Assembly: GCA_964428325.1 (NCBI GenBank)
Contig: CAYRXU010000005.1
Coordinates: 1 to 42,437 of the forward strand
DNA length: 42,437 nucleotides
Direction of reading: 5' to 3'
Source: JBBSZK01 sp964428325
Lineage (GTDB): Archaea > Nanobdellota > Nanobdellia > Pacearchaeales > GW2011-AR1
The notes beneath the pieces are model-generated. The model was not told the origin of the DNA. It saw nothing but the letters and a program-made list of their open reading frames with translations, and did not search any database. Shown here one piece after another: positions 24,516 through 33,114 of this stretch. A program made the position numbers and the translations under genes. The first letter of the stretch is position 1. Each line of letters begins with the position of its first letter.

Positions 24516-26117
24516 ATGGTAGATGTAGCCCAACTTGTTGCAGCGATTAGCCCGGACTTGTATTGTGATCCTTCTAAACGGGACGAAGTAAAAGCAGCCG
24601 CAAAGAAGGGAGGATATCTCAAGGCTGCAGAGAAGGCCAAAATAGTTAGATTTGACGAAATTTTCGAAGTAGAAGATTCACGCGGAGATCCATTCCATAT
24701 GGCTGCTTACCGTGCACCTTATCAGAAAACAATTCTAAGCTACGACTCTCCTTCCGAAAGTCTCGAACCTATTTACTTCTGGCTGCTCGACTTCATTCCT
24801 AAAATCGGATATAGTCGAGTAACTAAGTTAGTCGACAACTTCTCTTCATCTCCAGGTTCAGCCCACTTCTCTGAAATGGGAATGAAAGCAACCAAGATGC
24901 AGGAAGAAGCTATGAAGACGCTAGGGGCAGTCAACCAGGTTCTAAAGTCTATTCTTAATATTTTATACGACCTCAAGCAATTCAAAATCCGTCTTGGTAC
25001 GTATAAGAAGTACACAAAAAAAGATAGCTCAAAGGAAGAAAAACAGGGCGCACTTCTATCTCTTAAGCAAATTTGGCTAGATAGCGTAGACATCCAGCGT
25101 GGTAACACTGCTATCAAGGCCATGGCCCAGCAGTTTGATTACGTAACTCTTATCGACGCTTTCATGGCTGCAGAAAGCTCTGCACAAGCTGCTGCAAAAC
25201 CAGAACAAGGTGGCCTTGACCTAAATGACAGAGTCAAGCGCATTGTCACACAGCGCTTAAGCGAATTTGAATTGTGGCTTGAACATTCTCAATACGAATT
25301 GGAGAAGCGTTACACTATAGAGAAGAACTATCTGCGTAGCCAATATAATACACTTAAGATTTATGCGCGATGGGTCAAGCCCTATCTTGAATCAGCACGC
25401 AAGCTTGAACAATCAAAATTGGGTGGTCTTGATGATGCTGCTCTCGTCTCAGCATTCAACACGATTATCCTTGATCTATCGTTTATTGCTACCAATCCTT
25501 ACGATCCTGAAGACGACATAAAGGCAGGCATACTTCCAGGGGCATTCATGGCGGCACATAAGGAAAGAGGCTATAATGGCGTTATCCTTGTCGAGTTCAA
25601 GTTCAGAGGCATCCCTCAACGTGCAGGGCAAGGCTACACATTCGGCGGGCGCACAACAGTAACGTTCCACTCTTTCAGTCTCAATGATGAGGAATTGGAA
25701 GTATTCAAGGACGAGATGGCTAAAGATGATTTTAGAAGCATGCTCCAGTGGGTTGGAGGCACAACTAAAGAAAGTCTCGACCCTATAGAGAAAGATATCG
25801 AAGCATTCCTGAACGAGAAAGACGTCACAGAAGAGCACCCTAAGGAGGGGGAGGGGGAAGAGAAAAAGAAAGAAGAGTCGAAGGAAGACACCAACCCTTT
25901 CACAGCTTTGTTTAACTTCTTTTCCGAGAAGAAGCCCAAGGACACAAGAAGCGACGAAGAGAAGAAGAAAGCCAAGCTCGCAAAACTTGCCAACGGAAAC
26001 ATCAGGCCCGATAATGAATATGAGAAAATACTTCGCACACAATCAATCTTCGAGGCCCGTGAGCGAGGTCTTTTGGCATACGAAACCTACAAGAAGGCTC
26101 ACGGCATGATCGCGTAA
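24516..26117 (+). CDS. Large conserved-looking hypothetical protein
   Basis: A 533-residue soluble protein that I do not recognise. Residues 1-430 are mostly helical, with a tryptophan- and tyrosine-rich mid-region (WLEHSQYELEKRY) and a segment RAGQGYTFGGRTTVTFHSFS near 360-380 that looks like a strand-rich insertion. Residues about 435-500 are a long acidic and lysine-rich disordered linker, followed by a helical C-terminus. No signal peptide or transmembrane helix. It is the first of three consecutive genes of unknown role (to 28630). It is the largest unknown gene here whose family I cannot name, and its good codon structure argues it is real. Confidence 0.75.
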   Translation: MVDVAQLVAAISPDLYCDPSKRDEVKAAAKKGGYLKAAEKAKIVRFDEIFEVEDSRGDPFHMAAYRAPYQKTILSYDSPSESLEPIYFWLLDFIPKIGYSRVTKLVDNFSSSPGSAHFSEMGMKATKMQEEAMKTLGAVNQVLKSILNILYDLKQFKIRLGTYKKYTKKDSSKEEKQGALLSLKQIWLDSVDIQRGNTAIKAMAQQFDYVTLIDAFMAAESSAQAAAKPEQGGLDLNDRVKRIVTQRLSEFELWLEHSQYELEKRYTIEKNYLRSQYNTLKIYARWVKPYLESARKLEQSKLGGLDDAALVSAFNTIILDLSFIATNPYDPEDDIKAGILPGAFMAAHKERGYNGVILVEFKFRGIPQRAGQGYTFGGRTTVTFHSFSLNDEELEVFKDEMAKDDFRSMLQWVGGTTKESLDPIEKDIEAFLNEKDVTEEHPKEGEGEEKKKEESKEDTNPFTALFNFFSEKKPKDTRSDEEKKKAKLAKLANGNIRPDNEYEKILRTQSIFEARERGLLAYETYKKAHGMIA

Positions 26118-26147
26118 GGTATTTATCTTCCGAAGGCATAGATAATC

Positions 26148-26663
26148 ATGGCTAAAAAAGTGAAGATCAAGGTGATTGAGCCTAAAATAAAAATAATTAG
26201 TGAAGTAAAGAAACGTGATGAATCTGCTCTTGAAGCAGACGTGAACAGTTCTTCTGCAAATTTCTCAACATCCTCTCGAGTTACAACACCCTCACTTCAA
26301 ACTGACTTTGACCGTCTCGGTAGACCAATACCTCCACAAGAAATCTCAGCACGCACGCCCCCTGTAAGCGAAACCTCCACAGGCAGACCTGTTGTCTATG
26401 GCGCATCACGAGGGAACGAATCAACTATTGCTTACCAAGACCCTATGGTTGCTGCAGGACAGCGCACGACAGGCCGCACAAGACAGACAGCTACACTTCC
26501 AGAAAACGTGGCTAACGCTCGCACATTTGCTCCACAGAATGACCTGATCTCTCAAAACTCTTCATTGAGACAGGCAAGCCCTTTCCAAGAAGACAGAAGA
26601 TATTACACTCCTCCAGGAGAGCAGCCGCAAGGCAAGAAGAAGCGTTACGCGTGGGAAACATAG
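26148..26663 (+). CDS. Hypothetical disordered protein
   Basis: A 171-residue protein. After a basic start (AKKVKIKVIEPKIKII) the rest is rich in Ser, Thr, Pro, Gln and Arg, without predicted secondary structure, and ends in KKKRYAWET. A TATA-like gtatttat at 26120-26127 lies 25 nt before the ATG. It sits between two large genes on the same strand with gaps of 30 and 32 nt. It may be an adaptor or substrate of its neighbours; no function can be read. Confidence 0.65.
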   Translation: MAKKVKIKVIEPKIKIISEVKKRDESALEADVNSSSANFSTSSRVTTPSLQTDFDRLGRPIPPQEISARTPPVSETSTGRPVVYGASRGNESTIAYQDPMVAAGQRTTGRTRQTATLPENVANARTFAPQNDLISQNSSLRQASPFQEDRRYYTPPGEQPQGKKKRYAWET

Positions 26664-26695
26664 GTATAAATATCATAAACTGCTAGTAGTAAAAA

Positions 26696-28630
26696 ATGGT
26701 GAGCTATCCTACTTTTTATGAAGGTGCACGTTACGGCCTCCAGCCGCAATACGACGAAAAATCTGCATCTATGAGTCCATTCGTTGGCTACAATCTTCCT
26801 GCAAGTGCATTCGGTTTTCCAACTAATCCTCAAACAGCTAATCAGATAGATGCAGTCTCAAAGAAGATTAGCACAGGCGCAAAAACGATTGAAGTCTCTG
26901 GCGTCAGCATTGGCGGAGGTCCAGCCATGGATCTAATTGATAATATTCCTCGGCAACAATTCAAGGAAATTGCAAGACTGAAAAAATTGGCAGGTGTTGA
27001 CCTTACATTCCACGGTCCCCTTGTTGAGCCAACAGGCGTCTCACGACAAGGGTGGGAAGAATCACAACGCAAACACGTGGAGAGACAAATGTTCTCTGCA
27101 GTTGATAGGGCAGCAGACCTCGGCAAAAACACCGTAGTCACTTTCCACGCCAGCAACGGCCTTCCCGAGCCAGAGACTTACGAATATGTTGATGGCAAGC
27201 CAGTTCTCAAGGAGGTTTTCGTAGTAGATGAAAGAAATGGACGTTTCCAACAGATTGGTCTCCCAAAGAAAGATTTTCTTACAGGCGAAACTCTAAATCC
27301 CTATCAGGAGGTAGAAAAGCAAAATGAAGAAAGCTGGTTTAAGCAATTACAAGGAGTAGCTTTCCATGCAAATCAAGGGCAAGAGGTAATTAACAGGGCT
27401 CTATCAGGCAGGGAATTTTCAAATCTTCCTGGCATCGCAGGCATGCAGAAAATGAAAGAAAGTGAGCCGATAGATAAAGATAAACTTGCTAAGATATACA
27501 AGAGCTATCTTGATGGTGATGAGAAGAAGATGAAAGAAGTAATCCAGAATGAGGGATTCAATAAGGATCTAATCGGGACAATGCAAGATATAGCTCATGG
27601 AGACATTTATCTTAGGGATGCTTACGGAGATTTACGGAACCTTTACAATGCAGCTTATGATGCTGCACAGCGTGATAAAAACAGCAAAATAGATGAACGT
27701 CGAGCGCAAGCACAAGACACTTTAAAAAAATTAGACCGGTTCAAGGAAGAGATTGCTCCTATAGTCGAGGATATTAAAGATCCTTCAAAAATTGAGAAAT
27801 TCGGCCAAGAAATTGTCCGAGGTGTCAACGTGCTTCGTTCTATCGCTCCTCCTCGTACACTAACGTCTCTGAAGGAGTTTGCTCTTGACAAGGCCTCAGA
27901 TACATTCGGCAATGTGGCTTTTGACGCTTACAGGAAATTCGGCGGAGATGCTCCGATTATAAGCATCGAAAATCCTCCAGTTGGCATGGGCTTAAGCAGT
28001 GGTGAAGATTTACGCTCTCTCGTAGAGGCATCCCACAACAAGTTCATTGCTCGAGCAAAAGCAGAAGGTATGTCAGAATCTAAGGCGAGAGAAGAAGCCG
28101 AAAAACTTATCGGAGTAACCTGGGACGTGGGTCACATTAACATGATGCGTAAACACGGAGCTCAAGATAAAGATATTCTAAAACAGACCGAGAAAGTTGC
28201 CCCGTTTGTCAAACACATTCACTTGTCAGATAACTTCGGACTTGAGCACACAGAACTTCCGATGGGCATGGGTAACGTGCCTATCAAGGAGCATGAAGCA
28301 CTTCTGAAAAAACAATTCGGAGAAAAATTCAGTAAAATCAAACAGATTGTAGAAACAGGTGCATGGTTCAGGAACTTCAATAACGTTACACCCTTCGCAG
28401 AAACGCTCGAAGCCTTCGGGTCAGGTATGTCAGGCATTTATCCTATGAAAATGGCTGCAACATGGAACGCTGCACGTGGCGGAACGTCACCTTACTTCAC
28501 TGGCTATGGTCGCATGTTACCAGACATCAACTTCTCCACATACGGCGCAGGATTCTCTTCACTTCCAGCCGAGCTTGGGGGCCAGGTTGCAGGTACACGA
28601 AACCGCCTTTCAGGCGCTCCGATGGAGTAG
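26696..28630 (+). CDS. Endonuclease IV/xylose isomerase-like TIM-barrel protein with large insertion
   Basis: A 644-residue protein whose ends form an AP-endonuclease-2 type TIM barrel. Likely metal ligands appear in the expected order: H106 (FHGP), H151 (TFHAS), E425 (SIENP), D477 and H480 (WDVGH), H507/H509 and D512 (HIHLSD), H518 (EHTELPMG) and E553 (VETGAW). This matches the endonuclease IV set (H69, H109, E145, D179, H182, H216, D229, H231, E261). Between H151 and E425 lies an extra block of more than 200 residues, mostly charged helices (for example 320-360). It could be a sugar-phosphate isomerase or an abasic-site nuclease. The C-terminal 80 residues are glycine-rich and unassigned. 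Confidence 0.8.
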   Translation: MVSYPTFYEGARYGLQPQYDEKSASMSPFVGYNLPASAFGFPTNPQTANQIDAVSKKISTGAKTIEVSGVSIGGGPAMDLIDNIPRQQFKEIARLKKLAGVDLTFHGPLVEPTGVSRQGWEESQRKHVERQMFSAVDRAADLGKNTVVTFHASNGLPEPETYEYVDGKPVLKEVFVVDERNGRFQQIGLPKKDFLTGETLNPYQEVEKQNEESWFKQLQGVAFHANQGQEVINRALSGREFSNLPGIAGMQKMKESEPIDKDKLAKIYKSYLDGDEKKMKEVIQNEGFNKDLIGTMQDIAHGDIYLRDAYGDLRNLYNAAYDAAQRDKNSKIDERRAQAQDTLKKLDRFKEEIAPIVEDIKDPSKIEKFGQEIVRGVNVLRSIAPPRTLTSLKEFALDKASDTFGNVAFDAYRKFGGDAPIISIENPPVGMGLSSGEDLRSLVEASHNKFIARAKAEGMSESKAREEAEKLIGVTWDVGHINMMRKHGAQDKDILKQTEKVAPFVKHIHLSDNFGLEHTELPMGMGNVPIKEHEALLKKQFGEKFSKIKQIVETGAWFRNFNNVTPFAETLEAFGSGMSGIYPMKMAATWNAARGGTSPYFTGYGRMLPDINFSTYGAGFSSLPAELGGQVAGTRNRLSGAPME

Positions 28631-28677
28631 GTTTAAAAACAACAATCACCACTTTGAATGGATAAAAAAGAGGCAAG

Positions 28678-29538
28678 ATGAGTAACAAGCATAAACATAA
28701 AGCAGCGCATCATAATAATGCGAAGAACATGGCTGCACGTCCGCGGCCTTCGTTCAGAAACGAACGTGACATTGCTATGGATTTTGCAGTAGATGTCCAG
28801 AAGAAATTCGATAACATCATTAAGGCAATAGTTCTATTCGGTTCACAAGCAAAACAAACAGCAAAACCAAACTCAGACATTGACATCATTATCGTAGTTG
28901 ATGATGCAGGAATAAACTGGGATCTCGAACTTGTCGCATGGTATCGTGAAGAACTGGGCAAGCTTGTTGCAAAACATCAATTCGCAAAGGAACTTCATAT
29001 CAACACCGTCAAGCTCACAACATGGTGGCACGATCTCATGTACGGCGACCCAGTTGTTCTAAACATCTTGAGATACGGTGAAGCTCTTATCGACATTGGA
29101 GGATTCTTCAAACCTCTGAAGGTATTATTATTGCAAGGAAAGATTCACGCTACTCCAGAAGCAGTTTACACAGCATTACAACGAGCGCCAGCACATCTTA
29201 CACGAAGTATGATTGCAGAAATGGGCGCGATTGAAGGCGTTTATTGGACAATGGTTGATTCAGCACAAGCAGCCCTTATGACTGCCGGCCAACTTCCTCC
29301 ATCCCCAGAGCACGTTTCAGCAATGTTAAAAGAGACATTTGTAGACAAGGGCCTTCTCAAGATGGAATATGTTGCATGGTATCGAGATTTATTCGCTCTC
29401 TACAAAAATATCGCTCACGGTCAAGTGACTCGCATAAAGGGTACTGACGTAGACCTCTGGCAGGCACGTGCAGAAGAATTCATGAAAAAAATGACTTCCA
29501 TCATCAACGATTTGATTGATGCAAAAAATAGAAAATAA
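28678..29538 (+). CDS. MNT-type nucleotidyltransferase with helical domain
   Basis: A 286-residue protein of the nucleotidyltransferase superfamily. The signature G55-S56 and D67-x-D69 (FGSQAKQTAKPNSDIDI) fits the G-S-x10-D-x-D pattern. An N-terminal histidine- and lysine-rich tail precedes it. The C-terminal half (about 130-286) is all-helical and HEPN-like. A larger paralogue at 35780-37567 shares the same domain order, including the Q-A-L-M-M/T-A-G-Q motif. Such proteins transfer AMP or other nucleotides to RNA, proteins or small molecules. Neighbour context does not identify a toxin-antitoxin pair. Confidence 0.8.
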   Translation: MSNKHKHKAAHHNNAKNMAARPRPSFRNERDIAMDFAVDVQKKFDNIIKAIVLFGSQAKQTAKPNSDIDIIIVVDDAGINWDLELVAWYREELGKLVAKHQFAKELHINTVKLTTWWHDLMYGDPVVLNILRYGEALIDIGGFFKPLKVLLLQGKIHATPEAVYTALQRAPAHLTRSMIAEMGAIEGVYWTMVDSAQAALMTAGQLPPSPEHVSAMLKETFVDKGLLKMEYVAWYRDLFALYKNIAHGQVTRIKGTDVDLWQARAEEFMKKMTSIINDLIDAKNRK

Positions 29539-29540
29539 AA

Positions 29541-30368
29541 TTATCCTTTTACCTTTGAGGATTTGTACATAATATCTCTGACTGCTTTGAATCCTTGAGC
29601 ATCCTTAGCAAGATTTTCGAATCCAGCTTTTACGAACCCGTAGAAATCCTTCTTACTTTCCTTTTCGTAATTAGCCAATTCTTTATCGCTATCACTCTTA
29701 ATTGATTTGGCGGAATTTGCATAAGCTTTCTTGTCGAGGGTATACTCTGCTCTTATCGTATCTTGCACAAGGTTCTGTGAACCTGCCTTAACTACAGGGT
29801 CTTTTACGCCTCTCTTATCTAGTGCTTTAGCCACGGCCTCAAGGCGCTTGTTCGTAGCTCTGTTTTCTATGCGAGCAACATCCGATTCTGTAAACTTTCC
29901 TGATTCAGTACGACTTACAAGCCCTGCCAAATCGTTATTCTCTACATATAGTTTAAACCATCCAGCATAATCCTTCCCGGCGCTTTGCGCAACAGAAATC
30001 ATAGGTTTTCCCTCATCTTCATTTAGAATTGTTTCAAGTTGCTTTTTGCTCAAAGCATCAACCATCGGTTTAAGATTGCCGCGCAATGTGTTATTTGCCT
30101 GACTATCACGTACAGAAGAATAAGCACTAGCATGTTGCTCTGCGAGAGCATACTGTTGAATATCATCTGGGTTAAATGCAGGAAGATTACCTCCGGTTTC
30201 TCTGTACCAGGCGTGACCTTCTTTAGCAACTAGTTTTCTTGCATTACTCTTAATGTCGTCAGCAATATGAGGATCACGAGCCTCATTCATAGACCTTTGA
30301 ATATTTTGAGAAGTTTCTACGTGACCTTTGAATTCTTCGAGACTCTTCTTACCTTTATCCTCTGTCAT
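29541..30368 (-). CDS. Hypothetical helical protein
   Basis: A 275-residue all-helical, charged, soluble protein of unknown function. It has repeated lysine/aspartate-rich helices and no cysteine. The ATG at 30368 is chosen over an upstream TTG because a TATA-like tatttaaa (30390-30397) lies 26 nt upstream. It converges with the nucleotidyltransferase gene with only two bases between stop codons. I see no motif that allows a role to be proposed. Confidence 0.65.
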   Translation of the reverse strand: MTEDKGKKSLEEFKGHVETSQNIQRSMNEARDPHIADDIKSNARKLVAKEGHAWYRETGGNLPAFNPDDIQQYALAEQHASAYSSVRDSQANNTLRGNLKPMVDALSKKQLETILNEDEGKPMISVAQSAGKDYAGWFKLYVENNDLAGLVSRTESGKFTESDVARIENRATNKRLEAVAKALDKRGVKDPVVKAGSQNLVQDTIRAEYTLDKKAYANSAKSIKSDSDKELANYEKESKKDFYGFVKAGFENLAKDAQGFKAVRDIMYKSSKVKG

Positions 30369-30486
30369 ACTAAATCTCTGCACAAATGGTATTTAAATCT
30401 TTCTGTTGTTGTTCCGTAGAAGGAGTAACACTACTTGGCCTATAAGAGAGCGGCTACTAAGTGCCTATATGAGTAATCCGATTGAG

Positions 30487-33039
30487 TTAGAAATCCTTGA
30501 CAACGCGGTCTTCTTCAAGCATATTGAAATGCTCTGAATCTATAGGGATGGCATCATTGAGCGAAGGTACATCGCTCTGCCCTATGCTGCCGGGATTGTA
30601 TTCATCAGCGCCTTCAAGCGCCTTAAGGATGAGATCCTCATCACGCATATTGGCACTCATGGACATTTGAGGAGTCATAGGCGTGGTGCCTAGCATAGGT
30701 TGTTCATGCTCCTTATGATCCTCTTTCTCTACAACCTTTTGATCCTCTTCAACGCTTACTTGCTTACCGCGTGATTGCTCGATCACTGCAACATTCTCAG
30801 AGACAAGCCGTGCAGCATCAGCATTACATGATATGCTATCGATTCCTTCCTGTACCAAGAACCTCGCCATCTCCGGTCTTGAGCCAGCTTGTCCACAAAT
30901 GCTTGTCTCCACACCATACTTCTTACACGTACGTATAACTGAAGAAATAGAGTTAAGCACAGCAGGATGCATTTCATTATACAAGCTCTGGATGCTAGGA
31001 TTGTTTCTATCTATTGCAAGAGTGAACTGAGTTAAATCGTTTGTACCAAAGCTGATGAATTTAATGCCTGCCTTACAGAAATCATCAATAATCTGAACTG
31101 CTGCAGGCGTCTCTACCATGATTCCTATCTTCGTATTGCTTGGCATGCCGACTTCAAGCGCAACTTTCTTTGCAACTTCAACCTCGTCAACAGAGATAAT
31201 CTGCGGCATCATAATGCCCATAATTTTATCAGGGAACTCATCAGCTATTTCTTTGATGGCCTGGAACTCTGCAGAAAGCAGATCTACATTTCTCACGCTA
31301 AAGCGCGCACCATGATCTCCTAACATAGGATTAGACTCAATAGTCTGCGGTGCACCCTCAAGGTGCTGATATTCATCGCTTCTGATGTCTGACGACCGCA
31401 CCCATATTTCCTCAAAAGGTTTGGCTATCTTGCGTAATCCTCCAGAAAGCGACGCAATATAATCGCGCAACTTGTTGTGCTTGATATACCATACAGGATG
31501 CTTTCCTGTCGTTGCAATAATGCCTTCAAGGCGCACAAGCCCGACGCTCTTAGCGCCAGAGAGTGCAGCTCGCGGAGCGTAGTCAGGCAAATCAACAATA
31601 ACTTTAATCTTTGTCTTTGTAGGCACGATCTCTTTGATCTCCACCTTCTTTTCTTCGGCATGTCCTTCGATAATGCGCCCAGTAAATCCATCAACCGTCA
31701 CAACTTGACCATCTTTGAGCGTTGTAGTTGCAGTTCTGGTTCCAACCACGCATGGGATGCCCATTTCACGTGATACAATAGCTGCATGCGATGTTAAACC
31801 GCCTTCGTTAGTGATAATGCCTGCAGCACGCTGCATACTCACGACCATGTCAGGATTAGTCATCTCAGTAACAAGAACGTCTCCCTGCTTAACCTTATCA
31901 AGCTCATTCAAATCATGTACAATGCGCACCTTACCGCTGCCTACCCCTGGAGAAGCAGCGCTACCGGAAAGTAAAACGTTCCCGCTTAGTTCCTTCGTTG
32001 TTTCTTTGGCCTTTGTTGTAATTGGTCTCGACTGCACGATGTAAATCTCCCTATCAATAGCAAATTCAATATCCTGCGGCTTGCCATAATGCTGCTCCAG
32101 TTCCAGCGCATATTGCGCAAGTCGCTTAATCTCATGCCCTGTCAGCACTTGCTGTGTTGATCTATCGGGAGTTAACTTCACCTCATCAACATTACCAGAA
32201 CTGGTGCGCACCATCGCAACTTTCTTATCAGCAACTTTAATCTCCTTGATCTCATTATCTTCAACGCCAATCACATAATGATCTGGAAGAATTCTTCCAG
32301 AAACAATTCCTTCACCAAGTCCCCACACGGCCTCACATACAACAGTATTATCATTCTTCAGTGGATTTTTTGAGAAGATAACTCCAGACTTCTGTGAGTT
32401 AATCATCTTCTGTACAACAACAGCAAGTAGGGCCTTGCTATGGTCAAATCCTTTCTTCTGTCGATAGTAAATAGCACGGGCAGTAAACAATGATGAGAAG
32501 CACTGCTTTACTTTCTGAATTAGTTGCACTTTGCCTTTAACCGCAAGGAATGAGTCTTGCTGTCCTGCAAAACTCGCATCTGCGAGATCTTCTGTTGTAG
32601 CACTACTTCTAACTGCCACAAATGGAGGTTCATGTCCCATCTTAAGAATATCAAGGGCTCCTGGCTTTGCATTTTGCATAGCTCCACGCTCAACATCAAG
32701 AATGTCATACGCCTCAACAATCGCACTCTCAAGATCTTTCGGCATCTGAGCATTATCCATAATCGCTCGTATTTTAGTCGATGCTTCCTGCAAGCGCGCA
32801 GTATCTTCAATATCCAACTTATGCAAAATAGCGTTTATCTTTTCAGTCAATCCAGTCTTAGTAATAAAATGAGCATAAGCCTGGGCTGTAATCATAAACC
32901 CTGGAGGGATAGGAAATCCGTGGTTATACATCTCAGCTAAAGAAGCTCCCTTGCCCCCGGCAACAGCAATATCTTTATTGTTAAGTTCCGCGAACCATTT
33001 GATAAATGCCTCGCTCTGAATCACCTCTTGCGCATGCAT
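30487..33039 (-). CDS. ppsA: Phosphoenolpyruvate synthase with C-terminal extension
   Basis: Converts pyruvate and ATP to PEP, AMP and phosphate for gluconeogenesis. An N-terminal ATP-grasp domain has AVAGGKGASLAEM and AVRSSATTEDL. The phosphohistidine is H418 in GGLTSHAA. The C-terminal PEP barrel includes the catalytic cysteine in SICGQAGS. Family length is about 750-800. Residues about 758-850 are an extra, acidic, Met- and Pro-rich segment ending in a helical, charged tail (MLEEDRVVKDF). A TATA-like box about 25 nt before the ATG supports the start. Confidence 0.94.
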   Translation of the reverse strand: MHAQEVIQSEAFIKWFAELNNKDIAVAGGKGASLAEMYNHGFPIPPGFMITAQAYAHFITKTGLTEKINAILHKLDIEDTARLQEASTKIRAIMDNAQMPKDLESAIVEAYDILDVERGAMQNAKPGALDILKMGHEPPFVAVRSSATTEDLADASFAGQQDSFLAVKGKVQLIQKVKQCFSSLFTARAIYYRQKKGFDHSKALLAVVVQKMINSQKSGVIFSKNPLKNDNTVVCEAVWGLGEGIVSGRILPDHYVIGVEDNEIKEIKVADKKVAMVRTSSGNVDEVKLTPDRSTQQVLTGHEIKRLAQYALELEQHYGKPQDIEFAIDREIYIVQSRPITTKAKETTKELSGNVLLSGSAASPGVGSGKVRIVHDLNELDKVKQGDVLVTEMTNPDMVVSMQRAAGIITNEGGLTSHAAIVSREMGIPCVVGTRTATTTLKDGQVVTVDGFTGRIIEGHAEEKKVEIKEIVPTKTKIKVIVDLPDYAPRAALSGAKSVGLVRLEGIIATTGKHPVWYIKHNKLRDYIASLSGGLRKIAKPFEEIWVRSSDIRSDEYQHLEGAPQTIESNPMLGDHGARFSVRNVDLLSAEFQAIKEIADEFPDKIMGIMMPQIISVDEVEVAKKVALEVGMPSNTKIGIMVETPAAVQIIDDFCKAGIKFISFGTNDLTQFTLAIDRNNPSIQSLYNEMHPAVLNSISSVIRTCKKYGVETSICGQAGSRPEMARFLVQEGIDSISCNADAARLVSENVAVIEQSRGKQVSVEEDQKVVEKEDHKEHEQPMLGTTPMTPQMSMSANMRDEDLILKALEGADEYNPGSIGQSDVPSLNDAIPIDSEHFNMLEEDRVVKDF

Positions 33040-33114
33040 ACTCGTTTTAGCGCTCCTGGCTTAATAAACATTATGCGAAATAATCTTTATAAATCAGCAT
33101 AAGGGAGCTTATAT

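Noticed and set aside
25476..26042. Long reading frame of 188 codons on the minus strand
   Set aside because: It lies wholly antisense to the 533-residue gene, has the cysteine- and phenylalanine-rich composition typical of a shadow frame, and has no promoter or ribosome-binding site of its own.
28678..29538. MNT-HEPN toxin-antitoxin pair
   Set aside because: Both domains are in one chain, the paralogue is also a single chain, and no small HEPN or MNT partner gene is adjacent.
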